From contig NZ_CP069349.1 of NCBI RefSeq assembly GCF_021497505.1, positions 645,861-709,860 on the forward strand: a stretch of DNA of 64,000 nucleotides. Reading direction: 5' to 3'. The position numbers were made by a program, and so were the translations under genes. A model generated the notes under the pieces. The model was not told the DNA's origin and made no database searches. It saw only the letters and a list, made by a program, of their open reading frames with translations. Each line of letters opens with the position of its first letter. The first letter of the stretch is position 1. Source of the DNA: Turicibacter sp. TJ11 (GTDB lineage Bacteria; Bacillota_I; Bacilli_A; MOL361; Turicibacteraceae). Shown piece by piece: positions 19,701-28,535 of the stretch.

Positions 19701-20182
19701 GGTTTGAAAACCAAGTACAATCTGTTTATAATGAAATAGTGAAAGCTAATGATATGACTGATCTTTATAGCTGGGCTAAAGAAAAGTATGAAACTAATAA
19801 AGATAATAAGTTCATTCAACAGTTGTTAGCTTGTAAACACGAAACATCTGTGGAATTATTAAATGAGTTATCTTATTGTTTGTTTGAATTCTATGCTACT
19901 GAATGGACAGATAGCTTTACTCAAACATTTATAAACGAAATGACTGATTTAATTCTTTCAGTTAATGAAACTGACTTTGATGAAGAAAAATATGTGTCAT
20001 TAAAACTAAATGACTCAACAAAATTTATCATGAAAACCGAATTAACACCAAGAGCTAAAAGCTTACAAGATAACTTACAACGTATGATTAATAGCTCAGG
20101 TAAACGAATTACAAACAACGAATTAGAATACATTTTATATACGATCATTAACGAGAAGTTAAATGATGTAGAGGAGGCTTAA
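16748..20182 (+). CDS. Large P-loop ATPase, SspC-like
   Basis: This 1144-residue protein has Walker A GAYGTGKS near residue 57 and Walker B IFIYDEFGRF near 240, followed by a long, mostly helical body with no further recognised domain. Size, position between the DUF4007 and sulfur-transfer genes, and the P-loop suggest the SspC ATPase of the Ssp phosphorothioation machinery. The weak ribosome site and 17-base overlap imply translational coupling to the upstream gene. A more general helicase-like defence ATPase (BrxC-type) is the main alternative. Confidence 0.75.
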   Translation: MEQSFKPSINIKYDFSANNLLDYYIPTPTHIEAINSIAQSVLKSKNTNNHIIIGAYGTGKSLLGLLIANLISNTFSSNEIKQLQHSFSKYDDSIENNINKLKSLKIKYLPVFINGNEGSLQNAILVNTYQVLKNNGINIVQNNKSEQIFQTITRWEKEFPQTFEQFKLLLNTYGKTIKTFSLEIESLNEDTIELFEKIYSQLTAGATFNYTNNDNFIVEMENILHQLNEQGYGLIFIYDEFGRFLQTLPEDKTYVTMQYLQDLAELFDHGINNAQLVLISHKDMRHYFDENSKFRDEFQRIEKRFKKQYISSNTNMFLNIAESIISKERATDINAFELESHLNLLRQYPIFNLNRTELQSLVVTGCYPLHPITLRLLMPLSNIFGQNERTLFTFLDSTDTNGLKYFLKNGSGYYKPSKLFDFFFPDLKSISQIEEKHALLKTYLKNKTKLPQNKNSDHYENMMEILKFITLWQITNMNSNQALTTEFISYAQQLDLSYTEQLLAKLRGFRVIRFNRLYSQWEMYEGSSVDIDKEIENKVFNLALTEKMQCNLIESLLEKRFITADRYNLTKKMIRFSTIHVFTDKEILKEDLSYQFLDKDSDARINLIIPTGEETTKLERKIQQLKEQFTNNIYVIYHKPLATFDRDVKKYCAIKSLLENYTLLNEDSFVQVELQIELQETEYYLKELISDLTSFPSKAQWFIPHYENVLMIQSELQLKNILSDMFFRDYPHTPVINNEAFNRRNVANVQKSASKKVIDAILTYPKQDNYNIKGFGPDYLIYATTFKNNGIMNATDLERMTDVNMIELREALMKELKNNSSFSSLVNIFRNKPFGIREPLIPVLLIGMLQDTWSNIMFFNKGQYISKVTSHELCEMVVNSEGITYQVNNFNEQDFEFFNQVLDVFNGYISEHVRDKSIHIQASSALLGWLQSLPRYTQVSSLQSEDLLLFKTYIRRLEVDPTDSLNWLKNHLTNLNEYKTALDGWFENQVQSVYNEIVKANDMTDLYSWAKEKYETNKDNKFIQQLLACKHETSVELLNELSYCLFEFYATEWTDSFTQTFINEMTDLILSVNETDFDEEKYVSLKLNDSTKFIMKTELTPRAKSLQDNLQRMINSSGKRITNNELEYILYTIINEKLNDVEEA

Positions 20183-20183
20183 T

Positions 20184-21002
20184 ATGTTACCGAAAGAAGA
20201 AAGAAAGCCACTACACGTAGCTATGTTTAGTGGCGGTGCATCTAGTGCATATGTAGCCTATCGTATGGTACAACAAAATGGCATAGAAAACTGTGTATTA
20301 TTCTTTACCGATACTCAGTGGGAAGATGAAGATAATTATCGCTTCATGGAGGAAGTCGCTGATTATATTGGATTAGAAATGACCTATATTGTAGATGGTC
20401 GTACACCAGAGGATGTATTTTTTGATATGGGGTACTTAGGAAATTCTAGACTTGCTAAATGTTCAGAGGAAATTAAAGTTCGTCAAACGTTAATTTATAT
20501 TGAAGAAAAACGTATGGAAGGTTATGAACCAATTCTTTATTTTGGAATTGGTCCACATGAGAAACATCGTGCCGAAAATTTAACTAGCTTCTATGAACAT
20601 TTTCCAATTGAGCCTGTCGCCACACGTTTTCCTTTAATTGAGACGTTTAGAGAGGATCTAGATGCTAAACATATTATTGAAAATGAATGGGGAATTAAAT
20701 TACCACGTATGTATGCTCTTGGCTTTGAACATGCCAATTGTGCAGGTCGTTGTGTACGTGGGGGGTATCGCCATTACGCCACACTATATAAAGTTTGGCC
20801 TGAACGTTATTTAGAGCAAGAAGATATGGAACGTCGTTTTAGAGAAGAATTCAAAAAGGATGTCTCTATTTTAAAAAGAAATGGAACACGTTTTACTCTA
20901 GAAGAATATCGAAAAATGATGGATACCAAAGGATTTGAAGTCTTAGTTCAAGAAAAAGATGATGAATCTCAATCCATTCCATGTGTTTGTACCTTTTCTT
21001 AA
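20184..21002 (+). CDS. PAPS-reductase/DndC-like sulfurtransferase, SspD-like
   Basis: This 272-residue ATP-pyrophosphatase-fold protein has the PP-loop SGGASS at 16-21. Cysteines at C93, C186, C190 and the pair C267/C269 could ligate an iron-sulfur cluster, as in DndC. In Dnd and Ssp systems this protein activates DNA and transfers sulfur delivered by a cysteine desulfurase to the backbone. No desulfurase gene (SspA/IscS) lies in the window, so a housekeeping enzyme elsewhere would have to supply sulfur. The ribosome site is GAGGAGG, and the ATG starts one base after the previous stop codon. Confidence 0.88.
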   Translation: MLPKEERKPLHVAMFSGGASSAYVAYRMVQQNGIENCVLFFTDTQWEDEDNYRFMEEVADYIGLEMTYIVDGRTPEDVFFDMGYLGNSRLAKCSEEIKVRQTLIYIEEKRMEGYEPILYFGIGPHEKHRAENLTSFYEHFPIEPVATRFPLIETFREDLDAKHIIENEWGIKLPRMYALGFEHANCAGRCVRGGYRHYATLYKVWPERYLEQEDMERRFREEFKKDVSILKRNGTRFTLEEYRKMMDTKGFEVLVQEKDDESQSIPCVCTFS

Positions 21003-21029
21003 TTTAGATCAAGGAAAGTAGAGGATGAG

Positions 21030-21329
21030 ATGAAAAATAAAAATCGGAATGATTTATTAAAGTATATGCTACAAGCATTTGAAAATAATACTTATTTATC
21101 TTATCAAGAGATTGTAGATCATATAGAATATAAACAAAATATATCTCTAGAATGTTATGATTATCCCGCTTCCGCAGTCAAAAATACTATTTTAGACTAT
21201 GGAATATATACTGATGGGGGAGTAGCTGGGAGATATAAAGCAAAATATCCTTTGTTTATAGCTAACGATCAAAAAGATAAATCTCAAAGAACTGTTGAAC
21301 AAATCAAATGGAAAAAAATCGAGTATTAA
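21030..21329 (+). CDS. Small hypothetical protein ending the defence operon
   Basis: This 99-residue protein has an HTH-like N-terminal half (LLKYMLQAFENNTYLSYQEI) and a basic tail. Ribosome site AGAGGATGAG, ATG 21030, 27 bases after the preceding gene. I recognise no family. Its last-gene position and helical start could suit a regulator or accessory DNA-binding protein, but that is a guess. Confidence 0.6.
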   Translation: MKNKNRNDLLKYMLQAFENNTYLSYQEIVDHIEYKQNISLECYDYPASAVKNTILDYGIYTDGGVAGRYKAKYPLFIANDQKDKSQRTVEQIKWKKIEY

Positions 21330-21359
21330 TTCAACTTTCAGTTTAATTTATTTATAATA

Positions 21360-21403
21360 AGAAAAGAGGTTAATGACGGATGGACGTGATTAGCCTCTTT
21401 TTC
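21360..21403 (+). terminator. Terminator of the defence operon
   Basis: AAAGAGGTTAAT pairs imperfectly with ATTAGCCTCTTT across a loop of about 15 bases and is followed by a T-run. Confidence 0.8.
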
Positions 21404-21513
21404 ATTTTTATCTACTTCAAATGGATATACCTTTGGATGAAAACGCAAATCACGATATAATTAACTTGTAGGTAGCGCTATCTAAAAAACATAATGAATT
21501 CGGGGGAATGAAC

Positions 21514-21723
21514 ATGGAAGAAATTTATGATCGCAAGTTATCCATCTATATGAAGGATGGATTTGATGAGGAAGGAAAAGACATCACGAAAACGAAAACT
21601 TTTTCAAATGTGCGCCTAGATACAACGGATGAAGAGTTATCAAACTTTAGAGATAAGTACATTGCTTTAGCAGCGGGAACACATACGAAATCAGTCGTCG
21701 CAGACTATCGTTTAATCGACTAA
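21514..21723 (+). CDS. DUF1659-family protein
   Basis: This 69-residue protein resembles the short DUF1659 proteins of Firmicutes, which usually precede a DUF2922 gene, as here (21 bases apart). The C-terminus reads VVADYRLID. I chose ATG 21514, 7 bases after GGGGG; ATG 21508 would be too close. Function unknown. Upstream GATATAAT near 21455 may be its -10 box. Confidence 0.75.
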   Translation: MEEIYDRKLSIYMKDGFDEEGKDITKTKTFSNVRLDTTDEELSNFRDKYIALAAGTHTKSVVADYRLID

Positions 21724-21743
21724 TTAAAGGGGGATAAAAGGTT

Positions 21744-21980
21744 ATGGAAGAAACATACACACTCACTTGCAAGTTTAAAGATACTAAAAACAAAACACGT
21801 TCAATTATGATTAATAATCCAACCGAGGATTTAAGTGACGATAAAATCAAAGACTTCATGAACTGTGTCATTGATGATGAAATTTTAATCATTGATGACT
21901 TAGATCCTGACTTAAAATATGCAAGTATTTTAGGGGCAGAATTAACAACGAAAACAGTTGAAGAAATTGATTTAGTTTAA
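21744..21980 (+). CDS. DUF2922-family protein
   Basis: This 78-residue protein is the usual partner of DUF1659, with TLTCKFKDTKNKTRSIMINNP and a later ELTTKTVEEIDLV end. Ribosome site GGGGGATAAAAGG. No enzymatic motif is visible. The pair is separate from the defence operon, which terminates upstream. Confidence 0.78.
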   Translation: MEETYTLTCKFKDTKNKTRSIMINNPTEDLSDDKIKDFMNCVIDDEILIIDDLDPDLKYASILGAELTTKTVEEIDLV

Positions 21981-21987
21981 TCATGAA

Positions 21988-22019
21988 GGAGCCGCAACAT
22001 TAATTGTGGCTCTTTTGTT
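21988..22019 (+). terminator. Terminator after the DUF1659/DUF2922 pair
   Basis: GAGCCGCAA pairs with TTGTGGCTC (one G-T pair) and TTTTGTTTTT follows. Confidence 0.85.
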
Positions 22020-22042
22020 TTTGCTAGAAGATGATTAGTATT

Positions 22043-22135
22043 CATGATATAATAATGACGATAATCTTTCAAAAATTGAACAGCAATTACCCAAATAAAA
22101 ATAGACTCGCTTATAAGTTGAGTCTATTTTTGTTC
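22043..22135 (+). ncRNA. Possible short transcript (extended -10 promoter plus terminator)
   Basis: An extended -10 (TGATATAAT, ending 22053) is followed about 45 bases later by a clear terminator, AATAGACTC...GAGTCTATTTTT (22098-22132), with no open frame between. It could be a small RNA of about 70 bases. It could also be an attenuator, although the acetyltransferase has its own TATAAT downstream at 22193. No -35 box is obvious. Confidence 0.3.
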
Positions 22136-22239
22136 TATCATTGATTTAGAGAAGTCTGTAATCCAGAAGATTATGGATGCTTATTAATGTGCTATAATCA
22201 AATCAATAATTGATACTAAAAGGAATAGAAGGTGAAACG

Positions 22240-22779
22240 GTGAAAGAAAGAATTTATTATGTTCGTGGCACTGATGAACTTCGAAAAAAAGCTTTACGTG
22301 CAGCGAAATTAGTACGTGCGATCAATATGCACGATTTAGAAGATGATAAAGGTAAAGAGGAATTAATTCGTGAGTTATTTGGAACAGTGGGAGAATCGCC
22401 TTGTGTTGAAGATAATTTCCATTGTGATTTAGGAACGAATATTCACGTTGGAGATCATTTTTATGCAGGATTTAACTGTACGATTTTAGATATGGCAGAA
22501 GTTCGTATTGGTGATCATTGTATGTTTGGTCCAAATGTCAGCCTATATACTGCTGGTCATAAGATTACTCCGAGAAATAGAAATAAGGACGGGTATGGTA
22601 TTCCTATTACAATAGGAAACGATGTTTGGATTGGTGGAAGTAGTGTTATTTTACCTGGGGTCAGTATTGGAGATAACTCCATTGTCGCTGCGGGATCAGT
22701 GGTTACTAAAGACGTTCCATCAAATGTGATTGTAGCTGGAAATCCTGCTAAAGTTTTAAGAGTAATTGAAGAAGAATAA
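22240..22779 (+). CDS. Maltose/galactoside O-acetyltransferase (LacA/Maa family)
   Basis: This 179-residue hexapeptide-repeat acyltransferase has a left-handed beta-helix with repeats such as IGDHCMFGPNVSLYTAGHKI, in which the TAGH histidine is the usual catalytic base. The trailing IGNDVWIGGSSVILPGVSIGDNSIVAAGSVVTKDVP segment is typical, and the N-terminal Mac segment is present. It transfers acetyl from acetyl-CoA to a sugar hydroxyl. I chose GTG 22240, 7 bases after AGAAGGTGA, rather than an upstream TTG. It is monocistronic; TATAAT at 22193-22198 is the likely -10. Confidence 0.9.
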   Translation: MKERIYYVRGTDELRKKALRAAKLVRAINMHDLEDDKGKEELIRELFGTVGESPCVEDNFHCDLGTNIHVGDHFYAGFNCTILDMAEVRIGDHCMFGPNVSLYTAGHKITPRNRNKDGYGIPITIGNDVWIGGSSVILPGVSIGDNSIVAAGSVVTKDVPSNVIVAGNPAKVLRVIEEE

Positions 22780-22830
22780 CATCTAATGATTATAAGCGTC
22801 ATCTCTAAACTAAAGTTAAGATTTTGGCTA

Positions 22831-22875
22831 TAAAAAAGGCAGTTAAATAGCTGTGTACTATCTAACTGCTTTTTT
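22831..22875 (+). terminator. Terminator after the acetyltransferase
   Basis: AAAAAGGCAGTTAAATAG pairs with CTATCTAACTGCTTTTT across a 7-base loop. Confidence 0.9.
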
Positions 22876-22992
22876 ATTTACGACTGTGACTTGAAACTTT
22901 AAATCATATTTCCATTTTAGTTGTTTTATGTGTCGGCTTCATCCATCTCATTGTGATTCCTATTAAAACTAATATCTAATTATTTTCCGTTT

Positions 22993-24744
22993 TCAGAAGT
23001 AGCTGTTACGGGAATTGGTAAAACATACTTAGCTGCATTTGATTCAAAAGAATATAAACGTATCTTGTTTGTTGCCCATCGTGAAGAAATTTTAAAACAA
23101 GCGGAGCGAAGTTTTGCAAATGTTCGTCCGTTAAGTGAACGTGGATTCTTTATAGGAAGTCAAAAAGAGATGAATAAAGATATTGTCTTTGCTTCTGTTC
23201 AAAGTTTAGGAAAAGTTGAGAATTTGAGTTTGTTTGAACGTGACTATTTTGATTATGTGATCATTGATGAATTTCATCATGCCGTTGCGTCAAATTATCA
23301 AAACATTCTTCATTACTTTCAACCGAAGTTTCTTCTAGGAATCACAGCTACTCCTGAGCGATTAGATAGTAAAGATGTGTTAGCCATTTGTGATTATAAC
23401 GTCGTGTATGAAGCACCACTAAAAAAGGCGATTAATCAAGGGTGGTTAGTCCCTTTTCGTTATTATGGAATTTATGATGAAACGGTCAATTATGAAGATA
23501 TTACGTACCAAAATGGAAAGTATCAAAGTGATGAACTTGAAGAAGCACTCAGTATTCATCAACGAGCTGATTTAATTTTAAATCATTATAAAAAATATCG
23601 TTCAAAACAGGCGCTTGGATTTTGTACGAGTAAACGTCATGCAGATTTTATGGCTCAATCTTTTAAAGATCAAGGTATTAAAGCGTGTGCAGTTTATAGT
23701 GGAGAGAGGGGTGTTCATAACTTAGCACGTGAAGAAGCATTAAGCCAACTTGTTAAAGGGGAATTAAACGTTATTTTCTCAGTTGATATGTTTAATGAAG
23801 GGTTAGATATTGCTTCATTAGATATGGTCATGATGTTAAGACCGACTGAATCACCGACCATTTTTATGCAACAACTCGGACGTGGGTTACGTTTATCTAA
23901 GAATAAGCATTATTTAAATGTTTTAGATTTCATAGGAAACTATAAAAAAGCTAATTTTTCACCGTATTTAATCACAGGCACGTCACAAAAAGACTATAAA
24001 AGAGCAAGTGAAGTCATTAAAGATCCATCGTTATTACCAGAAGATTGCTTGATTGATTTTGATTTTAGACTGGTTGATTTATTTGAAAGAATGGAACGTT
24101 CATCACTTAAAATAGAGCAATTGTTAGCAGAAGAGTATGAACGGATTAAAGACGAGTTAGGTCATCGTCCGTCACGGACTGAATTTTTCACCTACTTAGA
24201 TGATCGAATTTATGTGAATGTAAAGAGTAAATCAAAAATAAATCCATTCAAAAACTATTTAGCGTTTTTAAAGAAACAAAACGATTTAACAAAGCAAGAA
24301 CTCGCGTGGTTTGAAACCCCGGCTTCTGACTTTATTCAGATGATTGAAAAAACAGCGATGTCAAAAACATATAAGTTACCCACGTTCTTAGCCTTTATTG
24401 ATGATAATCAGTTGTTATTAAAAATTGATGATGAGGGGTTATATGAATCTTTTCATGAATTTTATTCTCATGGATCAAATGCCATCGATTTATTACGTGA
24501 TAAAAGCACAAAGAATTTTAAAGAGTGGGAAAAAGCTGAATTTGTTAAGTTAGCACGTAAAAACCCCGTTCATTTTCTTTGTCAAAGTGAATCAGATTTC
24601 TTTAGTAAAGATGAGACGTATATGTATTTAACCGATAAGCTCTCACCGTATCGAAATAATCCATCTTTTATTGAACACGTCAAAGATGCGATTGAACTTA
24701 GAAAACAAGAGTTTTACAAAAATCGTTTAGATAAATTACATTAA
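22993..24744 (+). pseudogene. 5'-truncated DUF3427-type DEAD/DEAH helicase
   Basis: The frame encodes the helicase core and C-terminal region of a large SF2 helicase: ILFVAHREEIL, DEFHH, GITATPER, GFCTSKRHADFMA, FNEGLDI and QQLGRGLR, then a DUF3427-like tail. Coding similarity starts at about 22993 with a damaged Walker A (VTGIGKT, where ATGTGKT is expected). The PLD-like domain and other sequence that normally precede it in these roughly 950-residue proteins are missing. There is no proper start or ribosome site; TTG 23065 lies inside the core. I infer a 5' deletion and loss of function. A decayed copy of its 3' end lies at 30331. Confidence 0.8.
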
Positions 24745-24918
24745 TTGTATTTTTTAATTACCGAAAGTAATAATTAAGGCAATCTATTAAGAAAGAAACT
24801 ATGTGTTAGTAAACGACTAACTCGTTCATTTACAAAAGAGTTATAAAATGATTAATACAGAATTCTTTTTAGGATGAGTGATTGATTTTAAAAGAGTTGA
24901 TAGATGGAGTGGTGTAGT

Positions 24919-26817
24919 ATGAATTATTGGATTTTTCAAGGTAATCCTCGTCACAAAGATAAGGATGATCGATATTTTGATGTGACTAAGTATGTTTTAG
25001 AAGAAGATGTTTTGACTTGGGAGGTTCGTCAAAAGCATTATGTTAATCAAATTAAAACGGATGACTTAGTTTTTATTTGGAGAGCTGATGGAAACCAAAA
25101 AGGTAGTGGGGGAATTATAGCAAAAGGAATAGTTGTTTCTGATGTGCGTTTTAATGTAGAAAAGGATGTTAATCAAGTTGAGGTTAAGGTGATTGAACGT
25201 AAAGTAACCCCTGAAGCGGGAATGATTTTACGCAGTGAGTTAAAACAGGATATAGTTTTAAGTGAGTTGCAGATTATTAAACAACCAAGCGGGACGAATT
25301 TTAAATTAAGTGACGAGGAGTTTACGTTACTAGAACAAGTTTGGAATAAAACACGCGGTATCATTAAGAAAGAAAATTGCTCCTTTTATCCGTCTTTATC
25401 AGAATATGATCCGGATATTACAGTTAACCAATTTGAAGAATTATTATTGAATGAATCAGTAGTGAAACGTTCATGGTTAGACACTTTATATTTTCTATAT
25501 CAAATGGGAGGAGAAGGCACGTGTAAGCAGATCTCTATTAAATATGGAAATACGCCTCAACATTATAATCGTCACGCGATTAACATTGCCAAAGCTATTC
25601 ATAACGAAATAGATTGCAAGCTTTATCTAAATAAAGATAATAAAACCACTTATTGGCCTATCCTGTTTTATGGAAAAGAGTTAAGAAGTAGTAATGAAGG
25701 AGAATTTATTTGGAAGTTGAGAGAGCCTTTATTAGAAGCAATTCAATCAATGAATAAGAAAGGGATATTTGAATGTATGAAAGATGAACAAGAATTCTTC
25801 TATAATACGATTTTATACGGGCCACCTGGAACAGGGAAGACCTATCATTCAGTACTTTATGCCGTTGCTATTTGTGATCAAATAAAGATAGAAACTTTAA
25901 AAGCTAAACCTTATGAGGAAGTTTTATCAAGATATCATCAATTAAAAGATGAGGGACGCATTTGTTTTACGACCTTTCATCAATCATACGGTTATGAAGA
26001 GTTTATCGAAGGAATTCAACCACTTATTACAGATCATGAGGCAGGTGAAATTAAATATTGCTATAAGAATGGTATATTTAAGCGATTCTGTCAAACTGCT
26101 CAGTGTTCTTTATCTACTTCACAGCCTAAACCCTATGTGTTTATCATTGATGAAATTAATCGTGGAAATGTGTCGAAAATTTTCGGGGAATTAATAACTT
26201 TGATTGAAGCAACGAAACGTTTAGGGATGAGTGAAGAAATGACAGTTTCATTACCTTATACTGGAGACTCATTTGGTGTTCCAAATAATGTCTATTTATT
26301 AGGAACAATGAATACTGCGGATCGATCAATCGCTTTAATGGATACTGCCCTAAGAAGAAGATTTAATTTTATTGAAATGCTACCTGATTCAAAGGTTTTA
26401 GAGGAAATAGGGATAGGGTCAATTACAATAAATGATGAGACACTAAATTTAGTTAATTTGTTAGAACTTATGAATAGGCGAATTGAATATCTTTTTGATC
26501 GAGAACACATGATTGGTCATGCTTTCTTCACCCCCTTAAAAAAAGATCCGACACTCGGGCGATTAGCTACTATTTTTGAAAAATCCATTATTCCTCTTTT
26601 ACAAGAATATTTTTATGAAGATTATGAAAAAATTCAACTTGTCTTAGGAGATAATGCGAAAGAAGACCAATATAAATTTATTTTAGATGAACCGTTGAGA
26701 GTGAGAGAAATATTTAGTGGTCATCCTGATTTAGACTTGCCGGATAAGAAATATAACATTCAAAGATCAGCATTTTATTATTTACAAAGCTATAAAAAAA
26801 TTGGGGTTGGAGTATAG
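24919..26817 (+). CDS. EVE-domain McrB-like GTPase, type IV restriction
   Basis: This 632-residue protein has an N-terminal EVE/PUA-like domain (residues 1-150; MNYWIFQGNP...DLVFIWRADG...GGIIAKG) that in this family reads modified bases. The McrB AAA+ motor follows: Walker A GPPGTGKT near 300, TTFHQSYGYEEFIEG, Walker B VFIIDEINRGN, and the sensor GTMNTADRSIALMDTALRRRF. With McrC downstream it should translocate and cleave modified DNA. I chose ATG 24919 because GGAG lies 9 bases upstream; ATG 24904 precedes the ribosome site. The neighbouring phosphorothioation genes make co-selection in a defence island likely. Confidence 0.9.
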   Translation: MNYWIFQGNPRHKDKDDRYFDVTKYVLEEDVLTWEVRQKHYVNQIKTDDLVFIWRADGNQKGSGGIIAKGIVVSDVRFNVEKDVNQVEVKVIERKVTPEAGMILRSELKQDIVLSELQIIKQPSGTNFKLSDEEFTLLEQVWNKTRGIIKKENCSFYPSLSEYDPDITVNQFEELLLNESVVKRSWLDTLYFLYQMGGEGTCKQISIKYGNTPQHYNRHAINIAKAIHNEIDCKLYLNKDNKTTYWPILFYGKELRSSNEGEFIWKLREPLLEAIQSMNKKGIFECMKDEQEFFYNTILYGPPGTGKTYHSVLYAVAICDQIKIETLKAKPYEEVLSRYHQLKDEGRICFTTFHQSYGYEEFIEGIQPLITDHEAGEIKYCYKNGIFKRFCQTAQCSLSTSQPKPYVFIIDEINRGNVSKIFGELITLIEATKRLGMSEEMTVSLPYTGDSFGVPNNVYLLGTMNTADRSIALMDTALRRRFNFIEMLPDSKVLEEIGIGSITINDETLNLVNLLELMNRRIEYLFDREHMIGHAFFTPLKKDPTLGRLATIFEKSIIPLLQEYFYEDYEKIQLVLGDNAKEDQYKFILDEPLRVREIFSGHPDLDLPDKKYNIQRSAFYYLQSYKKIGVGV

Positions 26818-26825
26818 ATTATCCC

Positions 26826-28148
26826 ATGAGTATGAATAAATTAATTGAAGTTCGAGAATTTGAAATGCTCACTTGCAATGATGCATTTAAAGAAGATAAT
26901 AAGTATCACTATCTACCACCTCAAATCTTTCAGGAATTAAAGCTGATTATCTATGAACTGGCTGAAGAAAAGCCTGAGTTAGCCATATTGGAGTTTTTAA
27001 GAATAAGAAGTCATCGAGGTGTCGGTGAAGTTATCTCTGTTAGTAATTATGTTGGTCTTATTCAGTTAACGAGTGGATATCGAATTCAAGTTCTTCCTAA
27101 AATTTCATTTGATACCGAAGAAAATAGTACGATCCAAACGAAGCGAATCTTCTTAAAGATGTTACGTAGTCTAAAAGATTTTCCAAGTAAAGTTTTTAAT
27201 GAAGCCAATTTGATGACAGATAAAATGAATTTGTATGAAATTTTTATTAATTTGTATCTTAAAGAGGTTAGACAGCTTGTGAAAAAAGGTCTTAAAGCTT
27301 CCTATTTAGAAACAGAAGATAATTTGAATTACTATAAAGGGAAATTACTCTTTTCAGAACAAATCAAGCGAAATCTTGTTCATCAGCAACGATGTTATGT
27401 CTCGTATGACGAATATGGAGTGAATCGATCAGAAAATCGAATCATAAAATCAACGTTAATTTACTTACTAAAGCAAACAACAAGTCATGAAAATCAAAAA
27501 GAAATTAGACAATTACTAACCTTCTTTGAAAAGGTTCAATTATCTACTAATTACGAGAAGGACTTTTGTAAGATTACAATTAATCGACAAACAAAAGATT
27601 ATGAACTTCTCATCCAGTGGTCAAAAATATTTTTATTAAAAAAAGGTTTTACCATGTTTTCAGGGGTAACAACCAATCAGGCATTGTTATTCCCAATGGA
27701 AAAAGTCTTCGAATCCTACATGACACAGCAACTTAAACGGTTATTGAATGATTTAGATTGGGAAGTTTTGTCCCAACATAAAGGCTACTTCTTGTTTGAT
27801 AACCCTCAACAGTTTGCTTTACGACCGGATATTGTAATTAATGCTAATGAAGGACGACAGATTATCATGGATATGAAATGGAAGCGACTTATTCCAAATG
27901 CTAGATCTAATTACGGAATTTCGCAAAATGATATGTATCAAATGTATGCATATGCTAAGAAATATCAAACCTCGGAAATTTGGTTGTTGTATCCGTTACA
28001 TGATGAAATTCGCGATCAAACCCAGATTATTTTTGAAAGTAATGATGAAGTAAAGGTATATATTTACTTTATTGACTTAGTAAATATTGAAGACTGCTTA
28101 TCCCACTTGAAGACAAATATTTTAAGTCAAGCGACACTGATGATCTAA
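26826..28148 (+). CDS. McrC nuclease subunit
   Basis: This 440-residue McrC-family protein has a middle region with an LLFSEQIKRNL-type segment and a C-terminal PD-(D/E)xK nuclease core: RPDIVI followed by IMDMKWKRL (the D-x-K pair). McrC stimulates McrB GTP hydrolysis and supplies the endonuclease. It starts 9 bases after mcrB. The ribosome site is weak (GGAG about 13 bases upstream), so coupling to mcrB is likely. All catalytic residues appear intact. Confidence 0.9.
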   Translation: MSMNKLIEVREFEMLTCNDAFKEDNKYHYLPPQIFQELKLIIYELAEEKPELAILEFLRIRSHRGVGEVISVSNYVGLIQLTSGYRIQVLPKISFDTEENSTIQTKRIFLKMLRSLKDFPSKVFNEANLMTDKMNLYEIFINLYLKEVRQLVKKGLKASYLETEDNLNYYKGKLLFSEQIKRNLVHQQRCYVSYDEYGVNRSENRIIKSTLIYLLKQTTSHENQKEIRQLLTFFEKVQLSTNYEKDFCKITINRQTKDYELLIQWSKIFLLKKGFTMFSGVTTNQALLFPMEKVFESYMTQQLKRLLNDLDWEVLSQHKGYFLFDNPQQFALRPDIVINANEGRQIIMDMKWKRLIPNARSNYGISQNDMYQMYAYAKKYQTSEIWLLYPLHDEIRDQTQIIFESNDEVKVYIYFIDLVNIEDCLSHLKTNILSQATLMI

Positions 28149-28255
28149 ATCGTTTTAGAATGTGTAAGAAAATGTATTGAATGTTGGATAATGGGGGAAA
28201 ACAAAGGCTCTATAATATTTGGTATTGCTGATGAGGCAACGCCCTTTTCATGGAA

Positions 28256-28285
28256 TAAAAAAAGAGACATCTCGTCTCTATCCTG
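28256..28285 (-). terminator. Probable minus-strand terminator
   Basis: Read on the minus strand, AGAGACGAGATGTCTCT is followed by a T-run. It could end transcription from the internalin-like gene, whose stop is about 250 bases away. The stretch 28290-28535 holds no gene. Confidence 0.55.
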
Positions 28286-28535
28286 TTACAATGTTATCGG
28301 CTAAAATAATATTGAAAGGATTGAGTTTGATGTCTCACTCATATTTTACTAGAAAACTCTTAAAATAATTAATTGAGCAAATAAGGCTATGGTTTTCGCT
28401 AAATAAATCTTCTCCTTATTTTCTAGTTGATTTCATATAATACGAAATTGAAATTTAATAACTAACTAATAGTGAAGTAAATATAGGCTAGAATATAGAA
28501 GTTTTGAAGAACACCATACATATGTCAACACGATA

